Shown one piece after another: positions 8,918 to 17,312 of a DNA stretch of 64,000 bases. Below the pieces are notes generated by a model that saw only the letters and a program-made list of their open reading frames with translations, made no database searches and was not told the origin of the DNA. The stretch is from Haloarcula salinisoli (lineage in GTDB: Archaea; Halobacteriota; Halobacteria; Halobacteriales; Haloarculaceae), in contig NZ_RKLQ01000001.1 in the NCBI RefSeq assembly GCF_019599405.1, forward strand, positions 1,550,001 to 1,614,000, read 5' to 3'. Position numbers and translations under genes: made by a program. Within the stretch, counting starts at the first letter, position 1; every line of letters starts with the position of its first letter.

Positions 8918-9008
8918 ACGCGGTGTGGGGACACTCGGGCGTAAAGAACTACCGTTCCGTGTCGGGAAACCAGAAAGATTCTAATCCTCGCTCGTCTTGC
9001 ACCCGGTA

Positions 9009-11000
9009 ATGTCTACGTCGTCCGGGGTGGTATCTGCCCTCCAGCAGTTCCGTCGCCGTGGCCAGTCCTGGCTCGACAGCGACGACCACGCGACGGTGAA
9101 ACTGGTCGTCGCGATTACGCTGCTCGGTCTCGCGCTTCGTGTCGTCTCGCTGGGCTACCGCGTGGCCCACTTCGACGAGGGCCGGGTCGCGTACTGGGCC
9201 TGGCACTACGGTGATACGGGTAACTTCGCCTACCGCTACATCATCCACGGCCCCTTTATCCAGCACGTCGACCGGTGGCTGTTCGGGCTCATCGGGCCCT
9301 CGGACTTCGCGATGCGGCTGCCCGTCGCCGTCGTGGGCGGCCTGCTCCCCCTGACGGCGCTGCTCCTGCGGGAGCACCTGAACCGGAGCGAAATCGTCGC
9401 CCTGGCACTCCTGTTCACCCTCGACCCCGTCATGCTGTACTACTCGCGGTTCATGCGCAGCGACGTCCTCGTCGCGGCCTTCATGTTCACCGCCTTCGCC
9501 TTCCTCGTTCGGCTCTACGACACGCGGAAGGCCCGCTATATGTACGCGGCCGGCGTCTTTCTCGCGCTGGGCTTTGCCTCGAAGGAGAACGCGCTGGTCT
9601 ACGTCGTGACGTGGCTCGGCGCGACCGGGCTCTTGCTGGCGAAGATTCTGGTCCTCCCAGACGGCTTTCGTGACGCGGCGACCTTCCTCGCCGAGGCACC
9701 CTCCCCGTCACGGGTACGCGACCGGCTCGTCGGTCGGGTGAAAGGCGACGTGGGCCGGGTCGTCGGCATCGTGCGGGGCTTCCGGGCGCGCCACGACGAC
9801 GCCTGGCTCACCGCCGGCGCCTACGTCGGCCACATCGTCCTCGCACTGGTGGCCTTTGGGTTCGTTTCGCTGTTCTTCTACGCACCCCGTGGCGCCGGCA
9901 TCGACGGTATCGAGAGCCACCCGGCTATCGCCGCGAGCGCGCCCGGCTACATCGGCTTCTGGGAGGGTATCACGAATCCGGCGCTGTTCCCGCAACTACT
10001 CGAAACCACTGTCGACCGCGTCGTAGACCAGTGGAGCAACTGGCTGCCCTCCGGCGAAGGGGGGTCTTCGGGGACGGGAGGGGAGTCTTTCTGGCCGTTT
10101 AGCGGTATGAAACCCTACGATACGTATATGAAGCACTTCTGGCCGTCGACCGCTGCGCTGGTGCAGGGGTCGCGTGCGGTGGCGGCACTGGCCGGCGTGG
10201 GCTACCTCCTCGACCGGCTGGGCATCACCACGCCTCGGCACCTGATTCCGTTCTGTTTCTACGCCGGTTTCGTCTCCATCTTCGGTTACCCGCTGGGGAC
10301 CGACATCGGCGCGCCGTGGCTCGCGGTCCACATGGTCGTCCCGCTGGCGGTCCCGGCAGCAGTCGCGCTGGCCGCCGTCGTCCGCTGGGGCAGCCAGTCG
10401 CTGGCGACGGATGACCTGCCCAGCTTCGGCAGCGCCACGCTCGTCCTCTTTGCACTCTCTGTACTGGTCGCACAGGCGGGTGTGGGCCAGGTGTACACCA
10501 ACACCACCGAGGACTCGAACCCGATGGTCCAGTACGCCCAGCCGAACGCGGAGCTCAAGGGTGAACTCCGCGAGATGGACCGGCTCGCGGCGGCCAACAA
10601 CGGTTCGACCGACGTGGTGGTCTACTACGGCGAGTCCGGCAGCCAGCACGACCGCTACAACGCCTACGTCGGCCCTGACCGGAACAGCTGGGACGAGTCC
10701 TACCGGAACAACAAGCCGACCTGCATGATGTGGTACAACTCCCTGCCGCTGCCGTGGTACTTCGCCGCGGGCGATATGGACGTCGACTGCGAGAACAGCG
10801 AGCGGAATCTCGAATCGCTGGCGGACCAGCGCACCTCGCCGGTCATCATCACCCAGAACTTCGACCCGACGGTGCCCGAAGAAGAGCTACGGGCCGCCGG
10901 CTACGAGGGTGAGAGCTACCGGCTGCGCACCACCGGCGACCGGAACGTGTTCACGGTCTGGACGAACGAGGACGCCGTCGACAACGGGACGGCGGACTGA
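9009..11000 (+). CDS. GT-C-type membrane glycosyltransferase-like protein (Agl23/TIGR03663-like)
   Basis: The 663-residue protein has about ten or more membrane segments and an early acidic motif after the first helix (YRVAHFDEGRVAYW), the position of the DE/DD motif in GT-C glycosyltransferases. Haloarchaeal proteins of this type are annotated as flippase-activity-associated Agl23 or TIGR03663 and are linked to N-glycosylation of surface proteins; that is family knowledge, not shown here. A soluble domain follows the last helices (about residues 500-663). ATG 9009 is chosen over TTG 8997. The last codons and stop form the first copy of a 32-base tandem repeat. Confidence 0.82.
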   Translation: MSTSSGVVSALQQFRRRGQSWLDSDDHATVKLVVAITLLGLALRVVSLGYRVAHFDEGRVAYWAWHYGDTGNFAYRYIIHGPFIQHVDRWLFGLIGPSDFAMRLPVAVVGGLLPLTALLLREHLNRSEIVALALLFTLDPVMLYYSRFMRSDVLVAAFMFTAFAFLVRLYDTRKARYMYAAGVFLALGFASKENALVYVVTWLGATGLLLAKILVLPDGFRDAATFLAEAPSPSRVRDRLVGRVKGDVGRVVGIVRGFRARHDDAWLTAGAYVGHIVLALVAFGFVSLFFYAPRGAGIDGIESHPAIAASAPGYIGFWEGITNPALFPQLLETTVDRVVDQWSNWLPSGEGGSSGTGGESFWPFSGMKPYDTYMKHFWPSTAALVQGSRAVAALAGVGYLLDRLGITTPRHLIPFCFYAGFVSIFGYPLGTDIGAPWLAVHMVVPLAVPAAVALAAVVRWGSQSLATDDLPSFGSATLVLFALSVLVAQAGVGQVYTNTTEDSNPMVQYAQPNAELKGELREMDRLAAANNGSTDVVVYYGESGSQHDRYNAYVGPDRNSWDESYRNNKPTCMMWYNSLPLPWYFAAGDMDVDCENSERNLESLADQRTSPVIITQNFDPTVPEEELRAAGYEGESYRLRTTGDRNVFTVWTNEDAVDNGTAD

Positions 11001-11089
11001 CAAGCGCCGTCGACAACGGGACGGCGGACTGACAAGCCCCGTCGACAACGGGACGGCGAACTGACAACCGCCGTCGACAACGGGACGGC
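10974..11089. repeat. 32-base tandem repeat, about 3.6 copies, copying a gene's stop region
   Basis: Units begin at 10974, 11006, 11038 and 11070 with exact 32-base spacing. The core GTCGACAACGGGACGGC is unchanged in all four. The first unit encodes the C-terminal VDNGTAD and stop of the membrane glycosyltransferase-like gene; units two and three each still contain a TGA, and the fourth ends in TAG. The period is not a multiple of three, so extra copies do not extend the protein. Confidence 0.9.
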
Positions 11090-11142
11090 ATAGTGCGAGC
11101 GGAACTCGAAGACTTAAGCGGGCCCCAGCGATAGAGCGTCGT

Positions 11143-12303
11143 ATGACACGAACGTCGCCCGGCCCGACCGTGGGCGTGGTTGGCGGGGGGCAGCTCGGAC
11201 GGATGCTCGGGGAAGCCGCGGCGCCGCTGGGCGTCGAGGTCGTCGTCGCCGACCCGACGCCTGACTGCCCGGCCGCACCGGTGGTGCGCGACCAGCTCGT
11301 CGGCGGGTTCGAGGACGAATCGACCTTCCGGGAACTGGCCGAGCGCGCCGACGTACTCACCTTCGAAATCGAACTGGCCGACCCGGACGTGCTCGAAGGG
11401 GTCGCCGAAGAGACCGACACGCCGGTCCATCCGGCGCCCGAGACCCTGCGGACCATCCAGGACAAGCTCGTCCAGAAGCGCCGGCTCGCCGAGGCCGGCG
11501 TGCCGGTCCCAGAGTTCCGCGGTGTCGACACGGCCGAGGAGCTTCGCGAGGCCTGCGACGAACTGGGCTATCCCGCCATGCTGAAGGCCCGCACCGGCGG
11601 CTACGACGGGCGGGGCAACGTCCCGGTCGGCGGTCCCGACGAGGTCGAGGCCGCGATGGCCGACATCGCCGGGCCGGCGATGGTCGAGGAGATGGTCGAC
11701 TTCGAGCGCGAACTCGCGGTCATGGGCTGTCTGGGTGACGGCGAACGGGACACGTTCCCCGTCACCGAGACCGTCCACCGCGAGGAGATTCTCAGGGAGA
11801 GCGTCGCGCCGGCGCGAGCGAGCGCCGAGGTCCGGGACCGGGCCCAATCGGTCGCGATGGACGTCCTCGACGTGATGGAGGGCCGGGGCGTCTTCGGTAT
11901 CGAGCTGTTCCAGACCAGCGACGACAGGATTCTGCTCAACGAGATAGCCCCCCGCCCCCACAACTCCGGGCACTGGACCATCGAGGGCTGTCACACCTCC
12001 CAGTTCGAACAGCACATCCGGGCGGTACTTGGCGACCCCCTCGGGACCACCGAAATTCGAGACCCAACGGTGTCGGCGAACATCCTCGGCGACGTCACCG
12101 AGCGCCAGGACGCGGTCATGCACGGCGAGGAGACGGCGCTCTCGACCGCGCGCGCCCACCTCCACTGGTACGGCAAGCGCGAGGTGTACGAGCTCCGGAA
12201 GATGGGCCATCTCACGCTGACCGGAGACGACAACGACGACCGCGCCACGCTGCTTGGGGACGTTCGGGACCTGCGCGACGGACTGACGTTTCAGAGCGAG
12301 TGA
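11143..12303 (+). CDS. purK: N5-carboxyaminoimidazole ribonucleotide synthase
   Basis: The 386-residue protein starts with the dinucleotide-like VGVVGGGQLGRMLGEAA motif of PurK. It continues with an ATP-grasp domain (LKARTGGYDGRGN near residue 150, and the metal-binding FGIELF and NEIAPRPHNSGHWT motifs near 255-285). PurK uses ATP and bicarbonate to carboxylate AIR in purine synthesis, feeding PurE. PurE is not visible here although the two are often adjacent, so it lies elsewhere. The gene stands alone on the plus strand. Confidence 0.95.
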   Translation: MTRTSPGPTVGVVGGGQLGRMLGEAAAPLGVEVVVADPTPDCPAAPVVRDQLVGGFEDESTFRELAERADVLTFEIELADPDVLEGVAEETDTPVHPAPETLRTIQDKLVQKRRLAEAGVPVPEFRGVDTAEELREACDELGYPAMLKARTGGYDGRGNVPVGGPDEVEAAMADIAGPAMVEEMVDFERELAVMGCLGDGERDTFPVTETVHREEILRESVAPARASAEVRDRAQSVAMDVLDVMEGRGVFGIELFQTSDDRILLNEIAPRPHNSGHWTIEGCHTSQFEQHIRAVLGDPLGTTEIRDPTVSANILGDVTERQDAVMHGEETALSTARAHLHWYGKREVYELRKMGHLTLTGDDNDDRATLLGDVRDLRDGLTFQSE

Positions 12304-12389
12304 GACGGGTCGTTCCTCGAGCGAGGACAACAGTATCAGCCCGCACCGCAGAGGCCTGGTGATGGCTTGACCAACAGTCGAACGGCCCC

Positions 12390-12446
12390 TGATTTATTTT
12401 CCCGGATGTGATTTATTTTTTCGCCAGAGGCGAAATTTTTAAATCG
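12390..12446 (+). promoter_or_regulatory. Promoter region of the H-NOX operon with direct repeats and a palindrome
   Basis: Two copies of TGATTTATTTT (12390-12400 and 12409-12419) are spaced 19 bases apart. They are followed by the perfect inverted repeat TCGCC-AGA-GGCGA (12421-12433) and a TATA-like TTTTAAAT (12437-12444) about 30 bases before the ATG at 12471. One of the T-rich repeats could itself be a basal element. The arrangement suggests regulator binding just upstream of the core promoter. Confidence 0.5.
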
Positions 12447-12470
12447 GCGGTCGTTTATGGGTGTATTCAG

Positions 12471-13019
12471 ATGCATGGAGTCGTGATGACAGGGCTGCGC
12501 TCGTTCGTTATCGAACAGCACGACCGCAGCACCTGGGAAGCAGTCAAAGACGCCGCGGGTATAGAGCGGAACCAGTTCACACGGATGGATGACTATCCCG
12601 ACGAAGAGTTTCTGGGCATATATCAGGTCCTTCTGGACGAATCAGAGGCGACTGGTACGGAGCTCCAGCGGGAGTTCGGCCAGTTCCTCTTCGCCGAGAT
12701 GGCGGAGATGTACGGCCGAATCTATTTCGACGACGAGTGGGGTGCGCTAGACCTGATAAACAACGTCGAGGAGACGATTCACCAGTCACTCAAGGCCCGC
12801 ACCGACAGCGGTTTCACACCGCCGGAACTCGAGACGGAGCCGATCGGTGACGGCGGGGTAGCCGTTCTCTATCGGTCCGACCGGCAGCTCTGTGAGTTCG
12901 GCAAGGGGCTGCTGATGGGGACCGGCACGCATTACGAGACAGAGCTGACAATCGAGGAGCCACAGTGTATGAAAGACGGTGACGATATCTGCCGAATCGA
13001 GGTGCATCAGAATGAGTAA
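12471..13019 (+). CDS. H-NOX (heme NO/oxygen-binding) sensor protein
   Basis: Counting from the ATG at 12471 (MHGVVMTGLRSFV), the 182-residue protein has H104 where the proximal heme ligand is expected and a YRSDR sequence at Y134-S136-R138, the YxSxR motif that holds the heme propionates. These positions closely match the canonical H-NOX numbering (about H102, Y131/S133/R135). The fold binds heme and senses NO or O2 through breakage or loading at the heme iron. It stands alone, without a fused kinase or cyclase, and overlaps by eight bases a HAMP/transducer-like gene, which is the likely signalling partner. An upstream in-frame start at 12408 lies in the promoter and is rejected. Confidence 0.9.
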   Translation: MHGVVMTGLRSFVIEQHDRSTWEAVKDAAGIERNQFTRMDDYPDEEFLGIYQVLLDESEATGTELQREFGQFLFAEMAEMYGRIYFDDEWGALDLINNVEETIHQSLKARTDSGFTPPELETEPIGDGGVAVLYRSDRQLCEFGKGLLMGTGTHYETELTIEEPQCMKDGDDICRIEVHQNE

Positions 13020-13797
13020 CGGGAGAGACACGAATTCGAACGTGGTGACTCGTGGACTCGGTGCGCTTCGCGACGCGTTCACGGGTGGATCCGACGACGC
13101 CGAACAGACACAGACAGACGAAGACACCGCTCGAACCGGAGGTGACGAGCCGACCGCTCCCTCCAAGCGGACAGCCGAGGAGTACGCCGACACCATGCAG
13201 CAGTGTGCGGACGGTGACCTCACTGTTCGCATGGAGGGGCGAGGCGAAGACGAGGCGATGGACAGAATGGCAGATGAGTTCAACGAGATGGTCAGCGAAC
13301 TGGAGAAGACGACGGACCATCTCAAATCGTACGTCGGCGAAGTCGAGGGAGCCGGTGTGGGCGTCGAGGAGAGCAGCGACACGGTCCGCAGGGCCAGCGA
13401 TAACGTCATCGACTCCATGCAGACTATCTCCGGCGATATCGGGGCCCAACGCGAGCAGCTGCAGGCGGCATCCGAGACCATAGACGGGGTCGTAGCGGCC
13501 CTCGAAGAGGTCGCTGCGAGCCACCCCGACGCGGACATCGAGCCCCAGATAGCCCGTCTCGAAGAACAGGCCAGCGAGATTCGGGACGCCGCCAATATCG
13601 GTGAGGGGGTCCAGACCGAGACCCAGGTCGTCGGCGCAACGGTAGCAGAGCAGTCAGCGGAGCTCAACGACGTCTCCAGACGAGCGAACGACCTCCAGCG
13701 GTACGCCACGCCGCTCAGTGCCATCCTCGACCGGTTCAAGACGAACTCGGAAAACGAATCGTCCCTGTCGAACGAGAGCGCGGCGGTCGAGGAGTAG
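13012..13797 (+). CDS. Cytoplasmic HAMP / methyl-accepting-transducer-like protein lacking the signalling tip
   Basis: The 261-residue protein begins at ATG 13012, overlapping the H-NOX stop by eight bases. Residues 58-107 look like the second half of a HAMP domain (CADGDLTVRMEG followed by an amphipathic helix). The rest is coiled coil ending in a segment like the C-terminal end of haloarchaeal transducers (AEQSAELNDVSRRANDLQRYA). There is no transmembrane helix, and the conserved hairpin tip that docks CheA and CheW is not visible. It may relay the H-NOX state to another partner, or act as an adaptor that dimerises with a full transducer. Partner identity is inference. Confidence 0.75.
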   Translation: MSNGRDTNSNVVTRGLGALRDAFTGGSDDAEQTQTDEDTARTGGDEPTAPSKRTAEEYADTMQQCADGDLTVRMEGRGEDEAMDRMADEFNEMVSELEKTTDHLKSYVGEVEGAGVGVEESSDTVRRASDNVIDSMQTISGDIGAQREQLQAASETIDGVVAALEEVAASHPDADIEPQIARLEEQASEIRDAANIGEGVQTETQVVGATVAEQSAELNDVSRRANDLQRYATPLSAILDRFKTNSENESSLSNESAAVEE

Positions 13798-14020
13798 AGA
13801 AGCTACTTGCGGTACCGGTCCGACGACCGAGTCACGAGAGGTGTCCTGCTGCGGTGTCGTACGATAGGCGAATCGTTCCGATGACGATTCGAATGCGGAG
13901 CCACGTGACCGGGCGATATCGCTGTTTGCTCGATAATTCCCACGGCGAGATATGTCACTCAGGGTGGACGGCACCGAGCAAGACCGAGCGGCATTTGTCC
14001 GTCCGGAACCGAGCGTGCGT

Positions 14021-14500
14021 ATGGAGCGACGGGCTTTCCTCCGGGCAGCGGTACCGACGGCAGCCGTCGGATTGGCTGGCTGTATCGGAGGCAGCACACC
14101 GACCGACTACGACGTGGGCATGGGTGCAAAGGAGTTCCGACCCGAGACCCTAGAGGTCACGGCCGGGACCACGGTCACCTGGCTCAACACGAACAAGCAG
14201 GGCCACTCGGTGACGGCCTACGAGAGCGAGCTCCCCGACGGCGCCGACTACTTCGCCTCGGGCGGATTCGACAGCGAGAAGGCCGCAGAGGACGCCTGGG
14301 GCAACAGCTCCGGCGGGACGCTGTTCGAGGGCCAGACGTTCGAACACACCTTCGAGGTGCCCGGGGAGTACCCCTACTTCTGTATCCCACACGAGCGGGG
14401 CGGGATGGTCGGCTCCGTCGTCGTGACCGGCGACCGGTCGACCACCGAGACGAGCAGCGCCACGAGGCCGACGGACGGCAACACGACCGCGCCGAACTGA
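14021..14500 (+). CDS. Halocyanin-like blue copper lipoprotein
   Basis: ATG 14021 gives MERRAFLRAAVPTAAVGLAG followed by Cys21: a twin-arginine motif (RRAFLR) and lipobox, so the protein is Tat-exported and lipid-anchored. The mature cupredoxin domain has the type 1 copper ligands H62 (GHSVTAY), C121 (YFCIPHERGGM), H124 and M129. Such proteins carry electrons at the outer face of the membrane, for example to terminal oxidases. The tail is Thr/Ser-rich. An in-frame start at 13952 would place the Tat signal at residue 24 and is unlikely. Total length is 159 residues. Confidence 0.9.
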   Translation: MERRAFLRAAVPTAAVGLAGCIGGSTPTDYDVGMGAKEFRPETLEVTAGTTVTWLNTNKQGHSVTAYESELPDGADYFASGGFDSEKAAEDAWGNSSGGTLFEGQTFEHTFEVPGEYPYFCIPHERGGMVGSVVVTGDRSTTETSSATRPTDGNTTAPN

Positions 14501-14564
14501 GGGGGTTCGACAGCGCGGCCGCTCAGCGCTCGACAATAAAAAGGAAACTATCCGTCCTGAGCGG

Positions 14565-15206
14565 TTAGGCTTCGACGTCGACGTCGTCTTCGTCGACATC
14601 GACGGCCGTCTCCTCTTCGGCGGCGACTTCCTCTGGTCGGGCTTCGAGCGTGGTCTTCTGGATTTCGACGCGTCGGAGCGGGTAGATGTCCTTGGCCTCA
14701 CCGTAGATGGCCGAGGAGAGGCGCCCCTCGACGACGCTGTCGATGACTTCCTCGAAGGTCCGGTCCTTGACCGTCTCTTCGACGAGGTCGATCATCGTGC
14801 GTCGGATGGCCTTCTCCTGGGAGGCGTCGGCCCGCTTCGTCGTGACGGCGACCGGCTGAATCTGGACGCGGTAGTCGTCCGTCGTCAGCACGGTGATGAA
14901 GGCCTCGACCTTCGAGGAGCCACGGCGGACGAGCGAGCGCAGGTAGTCCCGCGTCAGCTCGTGCTTGATGAACTCGGTGTAGGCCGTGTCGGATGCGACC
15001 TCGTTGATCTTGAACGTGAGTTTGGTGTTGTTCTCGCTGGCGTCGTTGTTCAGTTCGCCCAGCGTGGTCTCGATGGTGCGGCCGAGCACCTTGTCCGGTT
15101 CGTCTGCTGTGGTCTTACCGAGCGTCTCCCGGTCGAACTGCTCGGGAGCCTGCACGGTGTACCACCGTTTCTGCTGTTTGCGCTTGGAAACGCTTCGTTC
15201 ACTCAT
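14565..15206 (-). CDS. rps3ae: Ribosomal protein eS1 (S3Ae)
   Basis: The 213-residue protein starts MSERSVSKRKQQKRWYTVQA, followed by the conserved eS1 core (LGRTIETTLGEL, RRGSSKVEAFITVLTTDDYR, DIYPLRRVEIQK). It is a small-subunit protein at the mRNA exit/platform side, found in archaea and eukaryotes. The C-terminus has a very acidic tail (VDVDEDDVDVEA), a halophile trait. Its ATG lies within the last codons of pcc1 (eight-base overlap), so it is the last gene of the uS15-RecJ-Pcc1-eS1 operon. Confidence 0.95.
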   Translation of the reverse strand: MSERSVSKRKQQKRWYTVQAPEQFDRETLGKTTADEPDKVLGRTIETTLGELNNDASENNTKLTFKINEVASDTAYTEFIKHELTRDYLRSLVRRGSSKVEAFITVLTTDDYRVQIQPVAVTTKRADASQEKAIRRTMIDLVEETVKDRTFEEVIDSVVEGRLSSAIYGEAKDIYPLRRVEIQKTTLEARPEEVAAEEETAVDVDEDDVDVEA

Positions 15207-15438
15207 GGTTGGATTGTGTTGTGTCAGTCGTAAGCTGTGCTGCGACGCGGAGGTTGACGACGTAGTCGTCGACGGTCGACTGGAGGCCGCTCGTGTTGTC
15301 GCGCTCGATAGTGGTGACCACTGTCTCGCCTTCGACGCGGGTGGTCATCTCGGCGGTGTTGTCCGGGCGGACGGCCGCGGCGATACGGTCGGCGCGGTCG
15401 GGCGAGCCGAATTCGGTCTCGAGTTCGGCTCGTCTCAT
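15199..15438 (-). CDS. pcc1: KEOPS complex subunit Pcc1
   Basis: This 79-residue protein has the size and two-strand, two-helix pattern of archaeal Pcc1 and sits in its typical haloarchaeal position between a RecJ-like gene and the eS1 gene. KEOPS makes the t6A modification at position 37 of ANN-decoding tRNAs; Pcc1 dimerises and bridges two Kae1 units. The sequence shows the region SGLQSTVDDYVVNLRVA that ends the domain. It overlaps its upstream gene by ATGA and the downstream eS1 gene by eight bases. Confidence 0.85.
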   Translation of the reverse strand: MRRAELETEFGSPDRADRIAAAVRPDNTAEMTTRVEGETVVTTIERDNTSGLQSTVDDYVVNLRVAAQLTTDTTQSNHE

Positions 15439-16559
15439 ACTGCCTCCCGGAACGCTTCGATGAGTTCCGACGTCGGAACGTCGAACTGTGCGCGGGCGCG
15501 GTCGCCCTGTCCCACCGTCTCACCGGCGATGTCATCGGTCGCGGCCCGCATGGTCGCGGCGACATCCCGGCCGTCTGTGGCGCGGGCGGCCGCCTCACCG
15601 TCGGTGACGACGAGGGCGACCGGCTCGGGCGCTTGGAAGTCCGCAACGAGGCGTGCGACGGTGCCCACGGGCATCGCGTCGCCGCGGGCGACGAACAGGC
15701 CGTCGTACCGGCCCGTGGTCGCGTCGGCGACGGCCCTGTGAGCGTCGCTGGCGTGTGTTCGCCAGGCCGAGAGCGCGTTCTCGCGAACGCCCTCGTGGCC
15801 CAGGGCGAGCGCGATGCCCGTGCCTGGCGCCTCACGGGCGACCGCGTCGAGCACGTCGGCGTAGCCGCCGACCGTCTCGAAGGGGCCGCCGGCGTAGGGG
15901 TGGAGTCCCCGAGCGACGGCGTCGGTCGCCCGCTCGGGAGCGTCCTCGGTGACCGCAAGGGCGACCATCGACGCGACGCGCCGGTGGCCGTCGTCGGTCA
16001 GGTCCGCGCTCGTGGTGGACGGGAGGTCCAGTTCGGCGAGGGCGGTCCGTGCCGCCTCGGCGTCGCCGGAGAACGGCCCCGACAGCAGTGTCGAGTGGGC
16101 CAGTCCGTCGGCGATATCCGCGACCGGGACGGCGAGTCCCGGGCGGCGCTCGAGGCCAGACCGCTCGGCGGCGTCGGCCACGGTTCCGTCCACGTCGCCG
16201 CCGGCGATCGTGCCGGCCAGCGCGAGGACGGGGTCGGGGCTGGCGCCGAGCTCGCGGGCGACGGCGAAGGCCGTCGCGGCCGGCTGCGCCGAGAGCGTGT
16301 GGTCGGCTGTGGAGTGGCCGGCACCGAGCGCGACAGTCACGTCGGCCTCTGTGGTCCGGTCGGGGTTGGCGAAGGGGCCGACGACGCTCGCCTGGAAGGG
16401 CGTGTCGTCGGCCGTCAGTGCCCGCGCCAGCACGCCCGTGCCGGCCAGCGAATCGCCGGTCGCGTCGCTGACGAGCCGCACGAAGGCGGACTCGTTGAGC
16501 GCGGCGGCGAGGTCACTGGGCGAGGGGGCTGGCGCCTGGTCCCGACCGGTAGCCGACAT
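15435..16559 (-). CDS. RecJ-like protein with degenerate DHH motifs
   Basis: Position (directly after uS15 and before pcc1) and size (374 residues) are those of the haloarchaeal RecJ-like gene. The usual DHH triad and the preceding Asp-rich motifs are missing: only fragments such as VTVALGAGHSTADH can be seen, with no DHH or HxDxDG. The protein is very rich in Ala and Asp. If it is a RecJ relative it is probably catalytically inactive. It may serve as a structural partner, as inactive RecJ/Cdc45-type proteins do in archaeal and eukaryotic replisomes. That role is inference. It overlaps uS15 by one base (TAATG) and pcc1 by ATGA. Confidence 0.75.
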   Translation of the reverse strand: MSATGRDQAPAPSPSDLAAALNESAFVRLVSDATGDSLAGTGVLARALTADDTPFQASVVGPFANPDRTTEADVTVALGAGHSTADHTLSAQPAATAFAVARELGASPDPVLALAGTIAGGDVDGTVADAAERSGLERRPGLAVPVADIADGLAHSTLLSGPFSGDAEAARTALAELDLPSTTSADLTDDGHRRVASMVALAVTEDAPERATDAVARGLHPYAGGPFETVGGYADVLDAVAREAPGTGIALALGHEGVRENALSAWRTHASDAHRAVADATTGRYDGLFVARGDAMPVGTVARLVADFQAPEPVALVVTDGEAAARATDGRDVAATMRAATDDIAGETVGQGDRARAQFDVPTSELIEAFREAV

Positions 16560-17020
16560 TACAGGAGCTGGACAGCTTTCTCGTAGCTGTAGGTGAAGTC
16601 CTCGTCGAGCTCGTCACCGCGGTAGTAGTCGACGAGCCGGCGAATCTTCGACTGCGTGTTCTGGAGCGCACGCTTGTTCTGGTGGTCGCCGGGGTTCTCG
16701 TCCATGTGGTCGCGCAGTCGGACGGCGCGTTTCATCAGGTTGCGGAGGTCCTCGGGGAAGTCCGGTTCGGCGTCGTTGTCCTCGAGAATCTCGGTGACCT
16801 TCTTGCCGGTCGCGAGCTTGACGTTCGGCACCGGGGTGCCCTGGACGCCTTCGTCGCGCAGTTTCAGGCCGATCTCGCTTGGCGAGTGACCCTGTTCGGC
16901 GAGTTCGACGACGCGCTCCTCGATGGCGTCTTCCTCGACGTCGCTCCACTCCGGGGGTTCGTCTGCCGCCGGCTTGTCCGAGTCGGACGAGCCGCGACGG
17001 CGTGTGTGCATTCGTGCCAT
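16559..17020 (-). CDS. rps15: Ribosomal protein uS15
   Basis: The 153-residue protein begins MARMHTRRRGSSDSDKP, the standard start of archaeal uS15 with its N-terminal extension. It ends in the conserved helical core that binds the central domain of 16S rRNA (RLRDHMDENPGDHQNKRALQ and SKIRRLVDYYRG). It is the first gene of a four-gene operon with the RecJ-like gene, pcc1 and eS1, all joined by short overlaps, which should keep their stoichiometry linked. Confidence 0.96.
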   Translation of the reverse strand: MARMHTRRRGSSDSDKPAADEPPEWSDVEEDAIEERVVELAEQGHSPSEIGLKLRDEGVQGTPVPNVKLATGKKVTEILEDNDAEPDFPEDLRNLMKRAVRLRDHMDENPGDHQNKRALQNTQSKIRRLVDYYRGDELDEDFTYSYEKAVQLL

Positions 17021-17312
17021 AGTTTTCGTTGGAACCGCACGAACCGCTCGTCGCTGCCGGTAGCGAGGCGTATCGGCTGTAGGACGATTCCTACGATGCC
17101 AAACACGGCCGCAATCCCGAGCCGTGGAATCCCACGGCGTGTCAGATTTGCGGTCGTGCTGTTCCCATGGGATGGTCGTTGGTCCCGGGATTAAACCGTT
17201 TCCATCTCGATGTCGGACACCCGCCAGCGAGGCAGTATATATATCTACTGGCCATTATGCGTCTCGATAGAGAGTGTGTTTTTATACATAACCAACCTGA
17301 TTTATAATATTA
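17021..17312. promoter_or_regulatory. Divergent promoter region between uS15 and the pilin-like locus
   Basis: The 292 bases between divergent genes become AT-rich toward the right. A TATATATA tract lies at 17235-17243, TTTTTATAC at about 17279-17286 sits roughly 27-30 bases before the GTG at 17313, and TTTATAATAT is at 17301-17310. The middle element is the best core promoter for the plus-strand gene, which would then be leaderless. No distinct uS15 promoter stands out. Confidence 0.45.

Noticed and set aside
10974-11089. CRISPR-like array
   Set aside because: Units are contiguous with a 32-base period and no unique spacers, so it is a tandem repeat.
10951-12330. 459-codon minus-strand open frame
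   Set aside because: It is the reverse complement of purK and the 32-base repeats; the purK motifs are on the plus strand.
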